Source of the DNA: Panulirus ornatus
Lineage: Eukaryota; Arthropoda; Malacostraca; Decapoda; Palinuridae
Assembly (NCBI RefSeq): GCF_036320965.1
Contig: NC_092290.1
Span: forward strand, 2,750,420 to 2,814,419
Direction of reading: 5' to 3'
Length of the DNA stretch: 64,000 nt
Part shown: one piece after another, positions 48,330 through 61,800 of the stretch
Position numbering within the stretch: position 1 is the stretch's first letter
How the letters are laid out: the number at the start of each line of letters is the position of its first letter
Translations under genes and position numbers: made by a program
Notes under the pieces: model-generated
What the model saw: only the letters and a program-made list of their open reading frames with translations
What the model was told of the DNA's origin: nothing
Databases searched by the model: none

Positions 48330-51143
48330 CAACCATTTTAGTGAGAAAAAGTTTGACAATTTACTGCAACGTTACCAAGCGCAACAAAATTATACTGTTT
48401 GTGTAGACGTTACTTTTAGTGAAGGTGTTATGTTAATGTCATAACCCCTTGCTTGAATCAATTTCCTCGAGGAATCTCATTGGGAAATTGTCTCATGTTA
48501 TCCTTGGCATTTGGAGAATCGAAAAACTATTTAACACATGACCTTTTGGGACGAGAGCTCTCATGTCAACGGCTCTTGAAAAAAAAAAAAATGTGTGGCT
48601 GAACAAATATACAGCGACGACTTACTGTGACATTATGCTCCTTTCCAATACGTCACATCCCCTGAAAACCTGCTTTTAACACCTATATTTTCCTTTGCAA
48701 CACGCCATGCTTCATCAGCCTTTTAAAAACCTAGTCCGCTCAGCCTCGTCCTAACATGTCGCCCCACCTTTCCAATCCCGTTACACGCCTTAGCACACTA
48801 CTTTTTACTCCTAGTGTCGATGACCTCAACAAGAAACTTATCGTCATTTAGATGGTATGATATTATCTTCGCTTAAAAAGATTTCCGAGGAGTAAAGTCT
48901 ACTGCTCTGACGTGAAGATCAATGTCGTAGCGATCACCCCATGGACAGAGCACGGTAACATGGACGACCTTACCCTTTTGGCCCCCACCTCCACAGATGA
49001 TACACTTCATATCCGGCTCCTTATTGATGCCTCCTTAGCCTTGAGACCCTCTCACCATTCACCAACCCACCAGTCCAGTCGTCACGAATAACCATCACGA
49101 ACTCACAGCACTCGCTATGTACAAAATCTTTCGTATGCATCCATTTCACGAACTTATGTCATGTAATGCAACGTTACTCGAACGATCCTCTCCACAGGAT
49201 GGAAGAATTAAAGATAAAAGGAAAGTGCTTCTTACTTGTCATGGGTCGCTGCACACGTAGATCAAGGATTTCTGTGGCTGGTGTATGACAGCGAGACCCT
49301 CGATACAGCCTGCAGCGAAGGGCGCCTCAGTCTCTGGATATCCTAGTGGGTATGAATCCAGTATAAGCTACATATCCTGTATTGGGAAATAATAGATAAT
49401 TCCGGAACTTTTATGAAAATCTAGCATAAGCTACGTATCCTGTATTGGGAAATAATAGATAATTCCGGAACTTTTATAAAAACTAATATAAAGGGCAAAT
49501 TCCTCCAACCAAGGTTAACAAGCGACTCTTCAGAACAGGAAATTGTTTGATGTTCTTCCCTTACCCTCAGAATTCCTGAAAAATTAAAAGCATGGCAAAT
49601 ATATAACTCTTCTGAATATAAAAAAAGTGACGTTAAAATATAACTAAGCAATGGGTTGACTTCAAGTTTTACCGTAACACGACAAAAGATGAGTCTATGC
49701 AATAAATCGATGGTGTGGGAATTGTATTTCTAGGACTTTTTCATTTTACTTTTTGGATTGCATGAATTTGTTACATCATCTCAGTTACTCAGAGGCTGAT
49801 TTAGCACTTCTGTACTTCCTAGTATTTCTATACCCCGAGTAGAGAAGTCAAGAAGTTTATATGATGAAATGTTAAACCATTTTAGTCGTAAGCAGACAAA
49901 ATTATACCACATGTATAGGTCAAAGCTTGTGTGAATGACTGTTTCATGATTTCAAGAGGTCGAGACAAAAACACAGTTGGGTTGGGTTTCCCTGTCTCCG
50001 TTCGCTGGCGAGGATAAGTTAAGCTCCTTTGTGTTCGGTATCTATCTATCTATCTATATTTAGCTATGGACCATGTTACCCTCACACCTTCCCGACTCAT
50101 GTGTAAGCGTAGACTGCAGGATATGCCTTGGCTGCCCAACTGGTTACAAAAACACGAGGGAGAGTTGAGGCGACTACAGAGGCCACCATTAGTCAGCAGA
50201 TCTTCAAGGATAACAAGACCAAAGTTGAAGCAAAAAAAAAAGTACCAAATTAGTCTACCTGTGAGGACACAGTGGTATAGGGTAGGCTGTCCCTCCCAGG
50301 TTGTCTTAGACCGATACCTGCGGACGTGATATGGCGTACAGGAACAATGAACTCGTCAGTCGTCACTCGAAGGTCGCGATTGTTGCCAAATTGCTTCAGG
50401 CATCAGACGAAGTGTAACCTCCACTTTATTCCAACAATTAAGCAAAACTTTAACCCATGAAATCTGTCAGTGGTAGGGGAGCAAAGGCCTATACAGGAGC
50501 CTCTCTCTCTCCCTCTCTCTCTCTCGAGCAGATTTAAGGTTAACATGCCGTTGTATGCGACAGCATAAGTGTATAATCACGTATTCTGAGAATCTTTAGT
50601 GGAAACTATAAGTGATTAACAATACTAAAATCAGCTAAATGTAAAGCTTACCTAATATTTTCACATATGATCCCTCCAAACTATCGGTTATAAAGTTACT
50701 TATTTTCAAATGATTTATGATGCATTCACTGTATGATAACGGGTTTTCGACCCGTCATGAGGTACCTGAAACACGTCAGCTCATCTGAAGATAACCCCAA
50801 CGCCTCCATCAAACGGAAGTTCAGACGCTTAATTCACAGATATTTCAATGGGCTGAAGCTTTCACTCTCACTTCTGACCGCAGATAGGACAGCTTCATTC
50901 TGAGAGTAGCTCCGAGACTGCCTCGTCATGCACTTCATCCAGTCAGCTGCACAGGTCATTGTTTGATTTTGCATTATTCTCTTAGGTATCCAAATCATAT
51001 GAAATACTCGATGACATCTGTCCTCAGCTGCCAAGATGAAACTTTATCCGTGCACCGTGTTACTCATGTGTATTCGTGGACAACAACGCTTATTTTTGAG
51101 AAAACTGAATATATGTTGAGGTTATGCTATTAAAAGTTTTAAT

Positions 51144-51205
<62 letters not shown>

Positions 51206-52540
51206 TTTATATTATACTTTGTCGCTGTCTCCCGCGTTAGCGAGGTAGTGCAAGGAAACTGACGAAAGAATGGCCCAGCCCACCCACATACACATGTATA
51301 TACATACACGTCCAGACACGCACATATACATACCTATACATCTCAACGTATACATATATATACACACAGACATATACATATATACACATGTACATAATTC
51401 ATACTGTCTGCCTTTATTCATTCCCATCGCCACCCCGCCACACATGAAATGACAACCCCCTACCCCCGCATGTGTGCGAGGTAGCGCTAGGAAAAGACAA
51501 CAAAGGCCACATTCGCTCACACTCAGTCATTAGCTGCCATGTATAATACACCGAAACCACAGCTCCCTTTCCACATCCAGGCCCCACAAAACTTCCCATG
51601 GTTTACCCCAGACGCTTCACATGCCCTGGTTCAATTCATTGACAGCACATCGACCCCAGAATACCACTTCGTTCCAATTCACTCTATTCCTTGCACGCCT
51701 TTCACCCTCCTGCATGTTCAGGCCCCGATCATTCAAAATCTTTTTCACTATCTTTCTACCTCCAATTTCCTTTTTCAATACTAAAGTATTTTACGTCAGT
51801 TCATATTGGAAACTCACGTCGTTAGCCAAATTGACTTTAATATGAATATTCATTTCTTACAATAGGAAAATGTTTCCTCATTACTAAGTACAATAGGAAA
51901 ATTACTTTTTCTACTAAGATAAATTACGATAAATTCTCCCGATATAAATGTACCGTGTACACTAGGACTAATTAGGATAAATTCTTCCGATATTTTACTG
52001 GTTATCTCGGTGCTACTTATTCATACCAGAAATCGCGTTTAATTTTTCAGCATATTTTTCTCTTGTAGTTCTAGGGGGAATTCCTGGTGCAGAGTAAGGT
52101 GGAAATAAGCTAGCTACAAGGTGGATGTTCAATAAGGGGAAATAGAAAGCATACAAACCAGTTTTTGAACTTTCACTAGCCATTCTGTGGTAACTGTAGA
52201 ACGTAAAGTTTTCAGAGAGAAAGTCCCCCTTGCAAGACATCGAGCGCACTGGAGAAAGCCGAACGATTATAGACGCACCAAAAGGAAAATTTTGTTCACA
52301 CTTATACTTCTTGTCCGCCAAGATACGTAGACTATTTCAAATTCGAAATGCTCGAGATCTCTGAGCTCTCCCGGATTTTGGAAGAGTCGAATCCTTGCTC
52401 ATTCTTTCCCATCATCATATTTGGGTGAAATTTTATTAGCCACTTCTTCATCAAGATATGTCTACGTTATGTTATTGCTCTGCACTTCCTTCATAATTCT
52501 GGCATCATCAGTAAACATATTCAGATATGCTTTTCTCGCA

Positions 52541-52619
<79 letters not shown>

Positions 52620-52756
52620 TAAGTTGCTCAGAATGAACAATCACACTACACTCGCCCCGTTCCTAATGGCTCCCCTAAGTGTCATGTTCTCAGCCAGTTT
52701 AATAACGATCAAGCCATTCGAAGACTCCCTTTAGCAGCAACCTGAAGATCCATCTA

Positions 52757-52822
<66 letters not shown>

Positions 52823-55800
52823 TCCACGTCTATCTTACCTCTTGACATTAATCCAGCAAAAGGGCCTATGAGACTTGGGTCTTTGTAAATTCTGGAAAAT
52901 ATAAATCTATATCTTATGAGATAACGATTATTACTATCATATTCAATTTTGGCTCTGTAGTAGAACTTACTTTTGTAATTGCTACTGTCTAATAAGGATG
53001 CGTACAGAGAAACGTAATGTTTGAATACGGCAATATCAGAAATAAGGAAAGCAGTAGGTACTCATGGACTAGGCTTTTAGTTATATAGTATGACCGTGTA
53101 TTTCAGTGTACTGTTATGAGTATAAAGGCCTGACTGTACCTAATTTGTTTTTCACAAGTATAAATCATGTTTTAGCTAATACAAAACACACATAGCTTTT
53201 ATGTGTACTGATTTATTTATGTAATCATTTTTCTTATTTATGTAATCATTTTCTTATTTTTCTAATGGTGAATGCATACATACATAAATGACCTAAGTTT
53301 ACATATAAAGTACTGGCACAAATGATTAACAATAGTTGTATCTTACAGGTTACTGATAGGTTTGGTATGGTGTGCACTGATAGTGAGTGCACAAGAAAGT
53401 CCATCAGATTACTATGACTACTATGATGAGCCACCTGTAGAAGAAGCTCTGGCAAAGGATCCACTTCCTATCACTAAAGATACTGCACCTAAGGAGCCAG
53501 AAGTAGCTGATAAGGAAGTTCCACTTGAAGAAGCTGCATTAACGGAAGCACCGACGACTACAACTACAGAGCCAAGTACCACAAAACCGAGTCGAAGAAT
53601 AGTACAAATCAAACCTCGATTGCTTTCCCCTCGTAGACGCCCATCATCTAGTTCACAGTCTAGCAGTAATCCTAAAACTGAGGCTTCTGCTGCTAAACCT
53701 AGACAAGAAAGTTCGTCTCCTCGAGGCAGTAGTACATCTCTTTCGACAAGACGAGGCTCACGAAATAGGGTTCGTGGATCCCAACGAGGAACAAGTACAG
53801 ATACTGCTCCCACAGAGGATACTGAAGAAGAGTCACCATCACGCAGACTTACCTCAAGACGTAATCAACGCACACGTTCCCAGTCCACCAGAACACCAAG
53901 CACTTCTCTTTCTCCCTCCTCTCGTCGTACATCAGGCCGTTCCTCCATCTCAACCACAACTGAAGATACAACTGTTGAAACAGGTCACCGATTTAGGTCT
54001 AGTCGTCGAAATTCGAGAGGTAGACAATCCTCACCACCTGCTACTGATGACAAGGAAGAGGAACCTCAGGTTGAATCCACCAGCCCTACCAGGCGCAGGT
54101 TTGGTCGTTCTCATGTTTGATGATGTTCATTCACACCCTTTTAGTATTGACTTTTTTTCTTTTTTTTTTTTACAAGACTAAATACTAAACTTTTCTTTAA
54201 CATAGATGCACACTTTAGAAATGACTGCTCATGTCATTCCATCGACATGATTCCTTATTGGATGGACGATGCATGCAGCATGTACACATTGTTTGATTTC
54301 ATGCTATTAATATATTATTTCTTCTGAATTATTGTCAATAATTTCCTTTCACTCTTATCTTTACATTAACCGCATTGACACCACTTGCCTTTCCCTGTGC
54401 TCTCTACTTTCTCTGATTCAGGGAAATCTATCTTGTAGTTACATACTAGTTCTGTTCTTCCTGAGATCAAATGGTTGCTGTTAACTTTATAGCAACAGAT
54501 TGTTGTATAATTTTCACTTTTTGTTCATTTATTTTTTTCATCGTTCATTAATATGAAAGCTCGTTTCCATTTCCCATTTACCATAGTATCAGTTGCGTGT
54601 AAATCTAAGAATGTTAATAAAAATACTGTAGTTAAAATGTTATTTATACTCCTTGAAAGTGAAGGGCAAAGGGAATGTTCATTGAAAAAGGCTTCCAATG
54701 AGTTATTAACACACCTGATGGAAGTCTTTTCTGCTTCACTCATTAGGAGTAACATAAATGTGATAACGATAATGAGGTCAGTATAAGAACACCCACAGTT
54801 ATTAGTGCAATACCCATGTTAATCCTTCTTTCCACTATCCTTTTTTTTCCTATTGCATGAGACTTTTTGTCACGTGATTATCATTAGCCTGTTTGAAAAT
54901 TTGGAAAAATATATTTTTTTAATCATCTCAGGCCTGAAAATGTTCCAAAAAGTGTAGTGCAGAAAAATCCTTCACATTTAAGAACTGTACCCATATTTGA
55001 AGCAGACACCGAACTTCCTGTGTGAGCAGTTCAATGTTCCTTTCAGATGGGCTCTGATAATGTCGTGTCTGATTTTTTTTTGAACTGAAGTGAGATATCT
55101 TCATGGTTTCCTACATTATGAAATTGACTGTGTAATCCCCCACCCTAAGTGAAGCTAAGTTAGATTAGGTAAGGTTTGTACCCTAACCTAACCTAACTCA
55201 GTCAAGCTTATGAAAATTTGGGGGCAAATAGTCTGGTGATCCTGAGAGAAAACAATTCAATGTTCATTTAAAAGAAAAACGTGTTATTTCAGTATCATAA
55301 TTCCAAGTTTAACTCTTTTTAAAGGACCCTGCAAAGGCCAGTAATTTTGCTTGGCTGTATGTATGGACTGGGATAGGGGAGTAATGGGTCTAGAAGAATT
55401 TATAATGAGAACTTTAAGCAAATAAATTCTACTTTTACAGAAAATTCAAATTATGTACCATGAATTAGATCAAAAAAGATGTGTTGATAATACAGTGGAA
55501 ATTATTCTGAAAATCGAAACTAAGAACAATTTGTTTTTAAATTAATTTGTGACCTTATCATCCCACCTCATTAGATTTCGATACACACGTATAATTTTGT
55601 AGTGTGAATTGCTCTTTATTCATTAAGGTGGGGAGCAACAGTTGAAGCAGTACTCAAATACTGCTTGAATGAATTGTACATTATTTCAAAACAAGTAATG
55701 TCTATCCATGTATGATTTGGGTGTGTGTGACTAATGTATGGGAATACCTACACGTGCATATACAGAATTGAGTTTTGCACTCATGGGACTGAATTTACTG

Positions 55801-58800
55801 CATAGTAAATAACGTTCACAGAAATAAGAGGGAAACATTTTTCATTTAACCCATATTATTTCTTTTCAACAAAAGATTAAGTATAAAATGTGAAGGGACT
55901 CCTTTGATGAATTTTCTTTGGAAACAATCACAGCCATCTTTTTCAAAGTTTGTCATATTCCCCACCTTTCTTTTAAAGATTTTCCTTAATCTTAATCCTC
56001 CATTTATTCATATTTGATTATCTGTATCTTCTTTCATTGTGCATAGCCACTCCCACCAAAATTACATGTAGTTGCCTTTAATGACACATTGGTAGAATTC
56101 ATTTAGACAATCATCATTTAGTCTTCATAATGCTGTTTCTGAGCACAGGGAGCATATGCTTCACTACTGTATCAACAAATCAATATCCTGAATCCTTTAG
56201 CAAACGTTTCACTCATATCATGTCTTTGCCGCTTAAAAATGTACAGATGGTCAGCAACAAAAACTTTTTTAAAAAAATTTAATGCATCATGTAGAAGTAA
56301 ATGTAAAAAAAAAAAAAAAAAATTCATGTAATATTGATAACTCAATAATATATCAAAAGAAGTCGAAAAAAGTTTGGATAATCCAGAACATGTACTTGAA
56401 AGATACAGGTGACTATTAAGGATAAAAAGCAATTCATAAGGATACTTTAACATTTCAGATTGATGCTTATCACAAGTACTATACTGCCTTGCCAACTCAT
56501 TTTCATAGTTTTTATATATTAGCATTATTCAGTTCTGATATCAAGATGTCATCCTGCTTTCCACTTGTACATATTAATCAAAAAGCTCTACAAACATGAA
56601 TTATGAACTAGAGCCATCAGTGTATTTGGGTTAAACCTCCATGAAAGGAAACATATGTCTTACAGTAAACAGGTATACTCCCTGAACCAACAGAATAATG
56701 ACCTGTAAACATAGAACTTTGAATCATAGGATGATCCTTTAATAATCCACAGGCAGGTAAAAAAAATCCCACAAAATTATTATAAATTCTTGAATGTTTA
56801 TGGAAATTACCAAAACCTAAGTTGATCACTTGCATATTAATAACTTCATAAAGTTTCATATGACATAAATTTGAGTTATACTGATAGGCACCTGTGGAAT
56901 AGCCTTTACAGGCAGAAAAAATTACGCTGTCAGTATACACATATTGGTAAGCTTACGGTATTATCAACCTTTACTTTGTCAGGTAATTTTTCTGCAATTG
57001 TGATAAGTTTAAGATTATATGTACATGGACAGATGTTCCTCCCACTGCCATACAGCGGAGAATAGAAATGAAAAGGAGTTTATTTATATAAAGAACTCTT
57101 CAGTCTTATGGTAGTGTTTTCTTTAAAGACTAACAGTACTCAGTATTACTGGACTCAAATCTGCTCATTATGAAACCACAAGTGAAGAATTACCCTTAGT
57201 GAGGTATTATCATCCAAGAACAAAAGGAGTACAGTTTCATCAAGGAACTTCTCACCACAAAAGAGTCCATCATGCCCCAGCTACAAGCTTCAATTTATAA
57301 AGTGTCCTGAGGTTTTAATGAACTTTAGGGTGTAGTGAAGATGAAGTTATAGTGAACATAATGGAATAGTAAAGATGAGTACATATTGGTAATATAATTT
57401 AGTGAAGATGTGGGCATAGTGAAAGTGGCCTTTTTGACCTAGTTCCCAAAATTAAGATAACTAGTTTCAAAGATGCTGGTAATAATAATAATAATAATAA
57501 TAATTATGTTTCATTATACTTTGTCTCCCGCATTAGTGAGGTAGCGCAAGGAAACAGACAAAAGAATGGCCCAACCATAATAATAATAATAAAGTGTTAC
57601 AAATATATGGTGAGGGAGAAAAGCTATTAAAAACAGTGAAGAACTTTCATTATCAAGGCAGTAAGGAAGGTGAGTCTGCAGCAGGAGTGCATGATGCCAT
57701 CATATCTGTTTGATCTGATTATGGTTGGAATGGTAAGGGAGGTGAATGTATGGGTCTTGGAGAGATGAGCAGACATGCAATCTGTTGGGATGGGTGGCCA
57801 AGAGGTGAATGAATTGTTTGCTAATGACACAGTGCTGGTGGCGGATTCAAGTGACAAACTGTAGAAGCTGGGGTCTGGGTTTGGAAGTGAATGTATTTAA
57901 AAGCAAGATTATTAGGTTTAGTAGTAAAATGAGACAGGCTATTTGGAATGTGAGTCTGAATGGAGAGAATTTGAGTATTTCAGATACCTATGAGTGTATG
58001 TGGCAGTGAATGGAACCATGGTTGCTGAATGAGTCGTAGGCTAGGTGAGGTGAGCAAAGGTCTTTGGTGTACTGAGGAATGTGTGGTGAAAGAGGTCATT
58101 GTTTTTAAAGGCAAAGAGGGTATAGTGGTTCTATTAATACTGTATATAGTGGTTCTATTAATGCTGTATGAAAGCAAGGGCAGAGGGTGAATGTGTTAGA
58201 ATTGAAGTGTTTGATTACTATATATTATGTAAGGAGCATTGACTGAATAAGAAAGGGTAAGAAAGAGGGGTGGAAGTAAGAGGAGTATGTACGAGACATC
58301 TGAAGAGGGTGAGTTGTAATGGTTTGGAAATCTGAACAGAGTGAGCGAGGAAAGGGTAACTAAGACAGTATACATGTAAGAAGGGGAAGGAATAAAGAAA
58401 AGGGGGAACCAAGGAGGAGATGGAAGGCTGCAGTGAAAGATATTTTGAAGGCTTAGGGCCCTAACATGCTGGGGGTTGTGAAACATGCAATAGAGCAGAT
58501 TGGAGAAACGTGGTTTACGACATACTGTCAGTGGGCTAAACTAAGGCATATAAGGTGGTCAGGGGAACCATGTAAAGGTCTGTGGAGCCTGACTGAGGTT
58601 AAGGGCTCTTGATTTTAGTGCATTATACACTAAAGCTAGGGAGAGGTAGAGAGAATTAGGCCATTTCTTTGTCTTCTTGGTGCTACCTTGGTAATGTAAA
58701 AAATGGTGAACTTGTATGGCAGATAGAAATATCTTTGTACTAATTGCCTTTCACCTTAGTGAAGTAGATTCAGGAAGAAATTAATAATGGACTCACTTAT

Positions 58801-61800
58801 AGACATCAGGCATACTGCAATGTGCCAAAGCCAGTACCTACCACCTGCAGCCAGTATTGATAATGATAATAATAACCTGAAAGAAAAGAAAATAATAATA
58901 ATAATCATAGTACTTGCTTATACCAAAGCTACTTTTAAAGAAAGTGATATTGGCTAACATAAGAATATAAACAACACAGTGTAGTTAGAGATGATAATAC
59001 CTTGTTTTCAAAGTCTTATGGATTCTATGTATTTTTGTGTTGAGGAATTTTACAGTATAATTTACAGTTGTATGTATGGGCTTCAGTTTTATTACAGCCT
59101 TCTAGTGACTGCTTAAAATCCACTTTTCATTCAGGTTTAGGTACAAGAAAAAGAAGGAACAAGAAGTATGCATGTAAAAGTGGATAAATTTTGTAATATA
59201 TGAGAATGTTACTACATTTTCTATGTTGAAAAACTTTCAGAATTCTGATGGCTGCAGTCTATTGGGTTAAAGTGGGTTTTAACCATTCAGTACACAACCC
59301 CAAGCACAAAAACATTAATAAGGAAAGGGCAGATAAGAGACTTGCAAAACATTTGTAGATTTTTGTAAATAGTTTATGTGATAAAGTTGACTTTGTTACA
59401 ACATCAGGATAAACACCAAGATATCTATCTTTTTATGGATATCAGCTTCACCAATTATATCATCATCTTACCAAACAACTCATAAAAGTCATAACTTAAT
59501 CAAGAATAAGATTGTTACTAATAACACATTCATGTGCATTCTTGAACTCACCATGGGATCTCTGTAGTACAACAGAAGTGTCATATCTTCAACTAACATT
59601 GAAAATTTCCCATTTATACAAATGGGAAATAAGAGAATGCCTAAAACACTAACTTGATATACTTTTACATTTATTGGTAGGGTTATTGATGCCCTTTACT
59701 ATCTGCTGAGGTTACATTGTGGCTTTCTTTTTAGAGTTAGAGACTCCAGTCATGGATAAAAGTTCACATCAAGTCTCGATCTTAATCAAAATATGAATTG
59801 GGTTAATGAGAAGAAGAAATAAGAGAAGAGGAAAAAATGCTGAGAATTGAGGAGGAACTAGAAAACCTGCCTTTTTAAATCGGCCAGGTTATAGTTGTTA
59901 GAAAAACATGAGGGGGTTCCGAGTTCTAGTGTTCCAAGGTGTAGGAAAAGAAACAGATGTCAAACTGGTCTACCCTTGAGTTGCCAATGGCTACACAGTA
60001 ATTATGGGATGCAGCACTTTGCCTAAAAATACATTTTCTGACTAATGAGGGCAGACAAGCATCCAGCTCTTGGGAGCAAAAACCAAAAAAATACCTATAG
60101 AAAACAAAGTGTGATGTCTCCATGGTTGTTTAATTTGTTTATGGATGGGGTTGTTAGGGAGGTGAATGCAAGAGTCCTGGAAAGAGGGGCAAGTATGAAG
60201 TCTGTTGGGGATGAGAGAGCCTGGGAAGTGAGTCAGTTGTTGTTCGCTGATGATACAGCGCTGGTGGCTGATTCATGTGAGAAACTGCAGAAGCTGGTGA
60301 CTGAGTTTGGTAAAGTGTGTGGAAGAAGAAAGTTAAGAGTAAATGTGAATAAGAGCAAGGTTATTAGGTACAGTAGGGTTGAGGGTCAAGTCAATTGGGA
60401 GGTAAGTTTGAATGGAGAAAAACTGGAGGAAGTGAAGTGTTTTAGATATCTGGGAGTGGATCTGTCAGCGGATGGAACCATGGAAGCGGAAGTGGATCAT
60501 AGGGTGGGGGAGGGGGCGAAAATTTTGGGAGCCTTGAAAAATGTGTGGAAGTCGAGAACATTATCTCGGAAAGCAAAAATGGGTATGTTTGAAGGAATAG
60601 TGGTTCCAACAATGTTGTATGGTTGCGAGGCGTGGGCTATGGATAGAGTTGTGCGCAGGAGGATGGATGTGCTGGAAATGAGATGTTTGAGGACAATGTG
60701 TGGTGTGAGGTGGTTTGATCGAGTAAGTAACGTAAGGGTAAGAGAGATGTGTGGAAATAAAAAGAGCGTGGTTGAGAGAGCAGAAGAGGGTGTTTTGAAA
60801 TGGTTTGGGCACATGGAGAGAATGAGTGAGGAAAGATTGACCAAGAGGATATATGTGTCGGAGGTGGAGGGAACGAGGAGAAGAGGGAGACCAAATTGGA
60901 GGTGGAAAGATGGAGTGAAAAAGATTTTGTGTGATCGGGGCCTGAACATGCAGGAGGGTGTAAGGAGGGCAAGGAATAGAGTGAATTGGAGCGATGTGGT
61001 ATACAGGGGTTGACGTGCTGTCAGTGGAGTGAATCAAGGCATGTGAGGCGTCTGGGGTGGACCATGGAAAGCTGTGTAGGTATGTATACACGTGTGTGGA
61101 CATGTGTATGTACATGTGTATGGGGGGGGGGGTTGGGCCATTTCTTTCGTCTGTTTCCTTGCGCTACCTCGCAGACGCGGGAGACAGCGACAAAGTATAA
61201 AAAAAAAAAAAAAAAAAAAAAAAAGAAAACAAAGTGGACCAACATTGTGGTATGAGGAGGGTGGGTAAAGTTGTAAAGTTACACTGGAAGTGTTGATGAG
61301 TCAAACTGCTTCAGACAACTCTGTCTAGTAAGAATGGAGAGGTAGAACCTCCGTAGATGTCCAAGCAGTACTCCACACAGGGATGGATCAAACCTTTTTA
61401 CAAAAGGAGGAACTGTTTAGAAGAGAATTTATATCTAAACAGAACTAGTTTTTTAGAGGCATACTTAGCTGTTTTTATAATGAGGTTTTGTTAGACATTA
61501 CTGTGGAACTATATTCATTGTTATGAGTTGAAATTACAGATCAATCAAAAGATATGAACGTTGTATAAGGTTTCAGAGAGATATGGGCAAATATTGGGTT
61601 TCTGACATTAAACTTATCTAGATTCTGTCTTCTCCACTGAGATGAGATACATATCGAGTGAGAGATGATGGAGAAGGATTTTAAGCAAGCAATGTAATGT
61701 AGTAATATCATCAGTAATTTGTTGTCTTTTGATGGCCAGATATCACTCATAAAAAGGAAGAAGAGAGTAGGAGACAGGACAGGACCTTGAGAGACTGCTG

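Noticed and set aside
50066..50329. Basic 87-codon ORF
   Set aside because: No family recognised and no flanking splice sites in a phase fitting the secreted gene.
52013..52321. Minus-strand ORF of 102 codons
   Set aside because: No domain, splice or repeat context recognised; within the length expected by chance in 64 kb.
53774..54181. 135-codon ORF overlapping secreted-gene exon 2 in another frame, and the antisense ORF 53421-53813
   Set aside because: Both are shadows of the Ser/Arg/Thr-rich coding exon, whose frame has the signal peptide and matching splice phases.
55183..55197. CCTAACCTAACCTAA, like the arthropod telomere repeat (TTAGG)n; a similar string at 46919
   Set aside because: Only about three units in AT-rich DNA; too short for an interstitial telomere or telomere-associated element.
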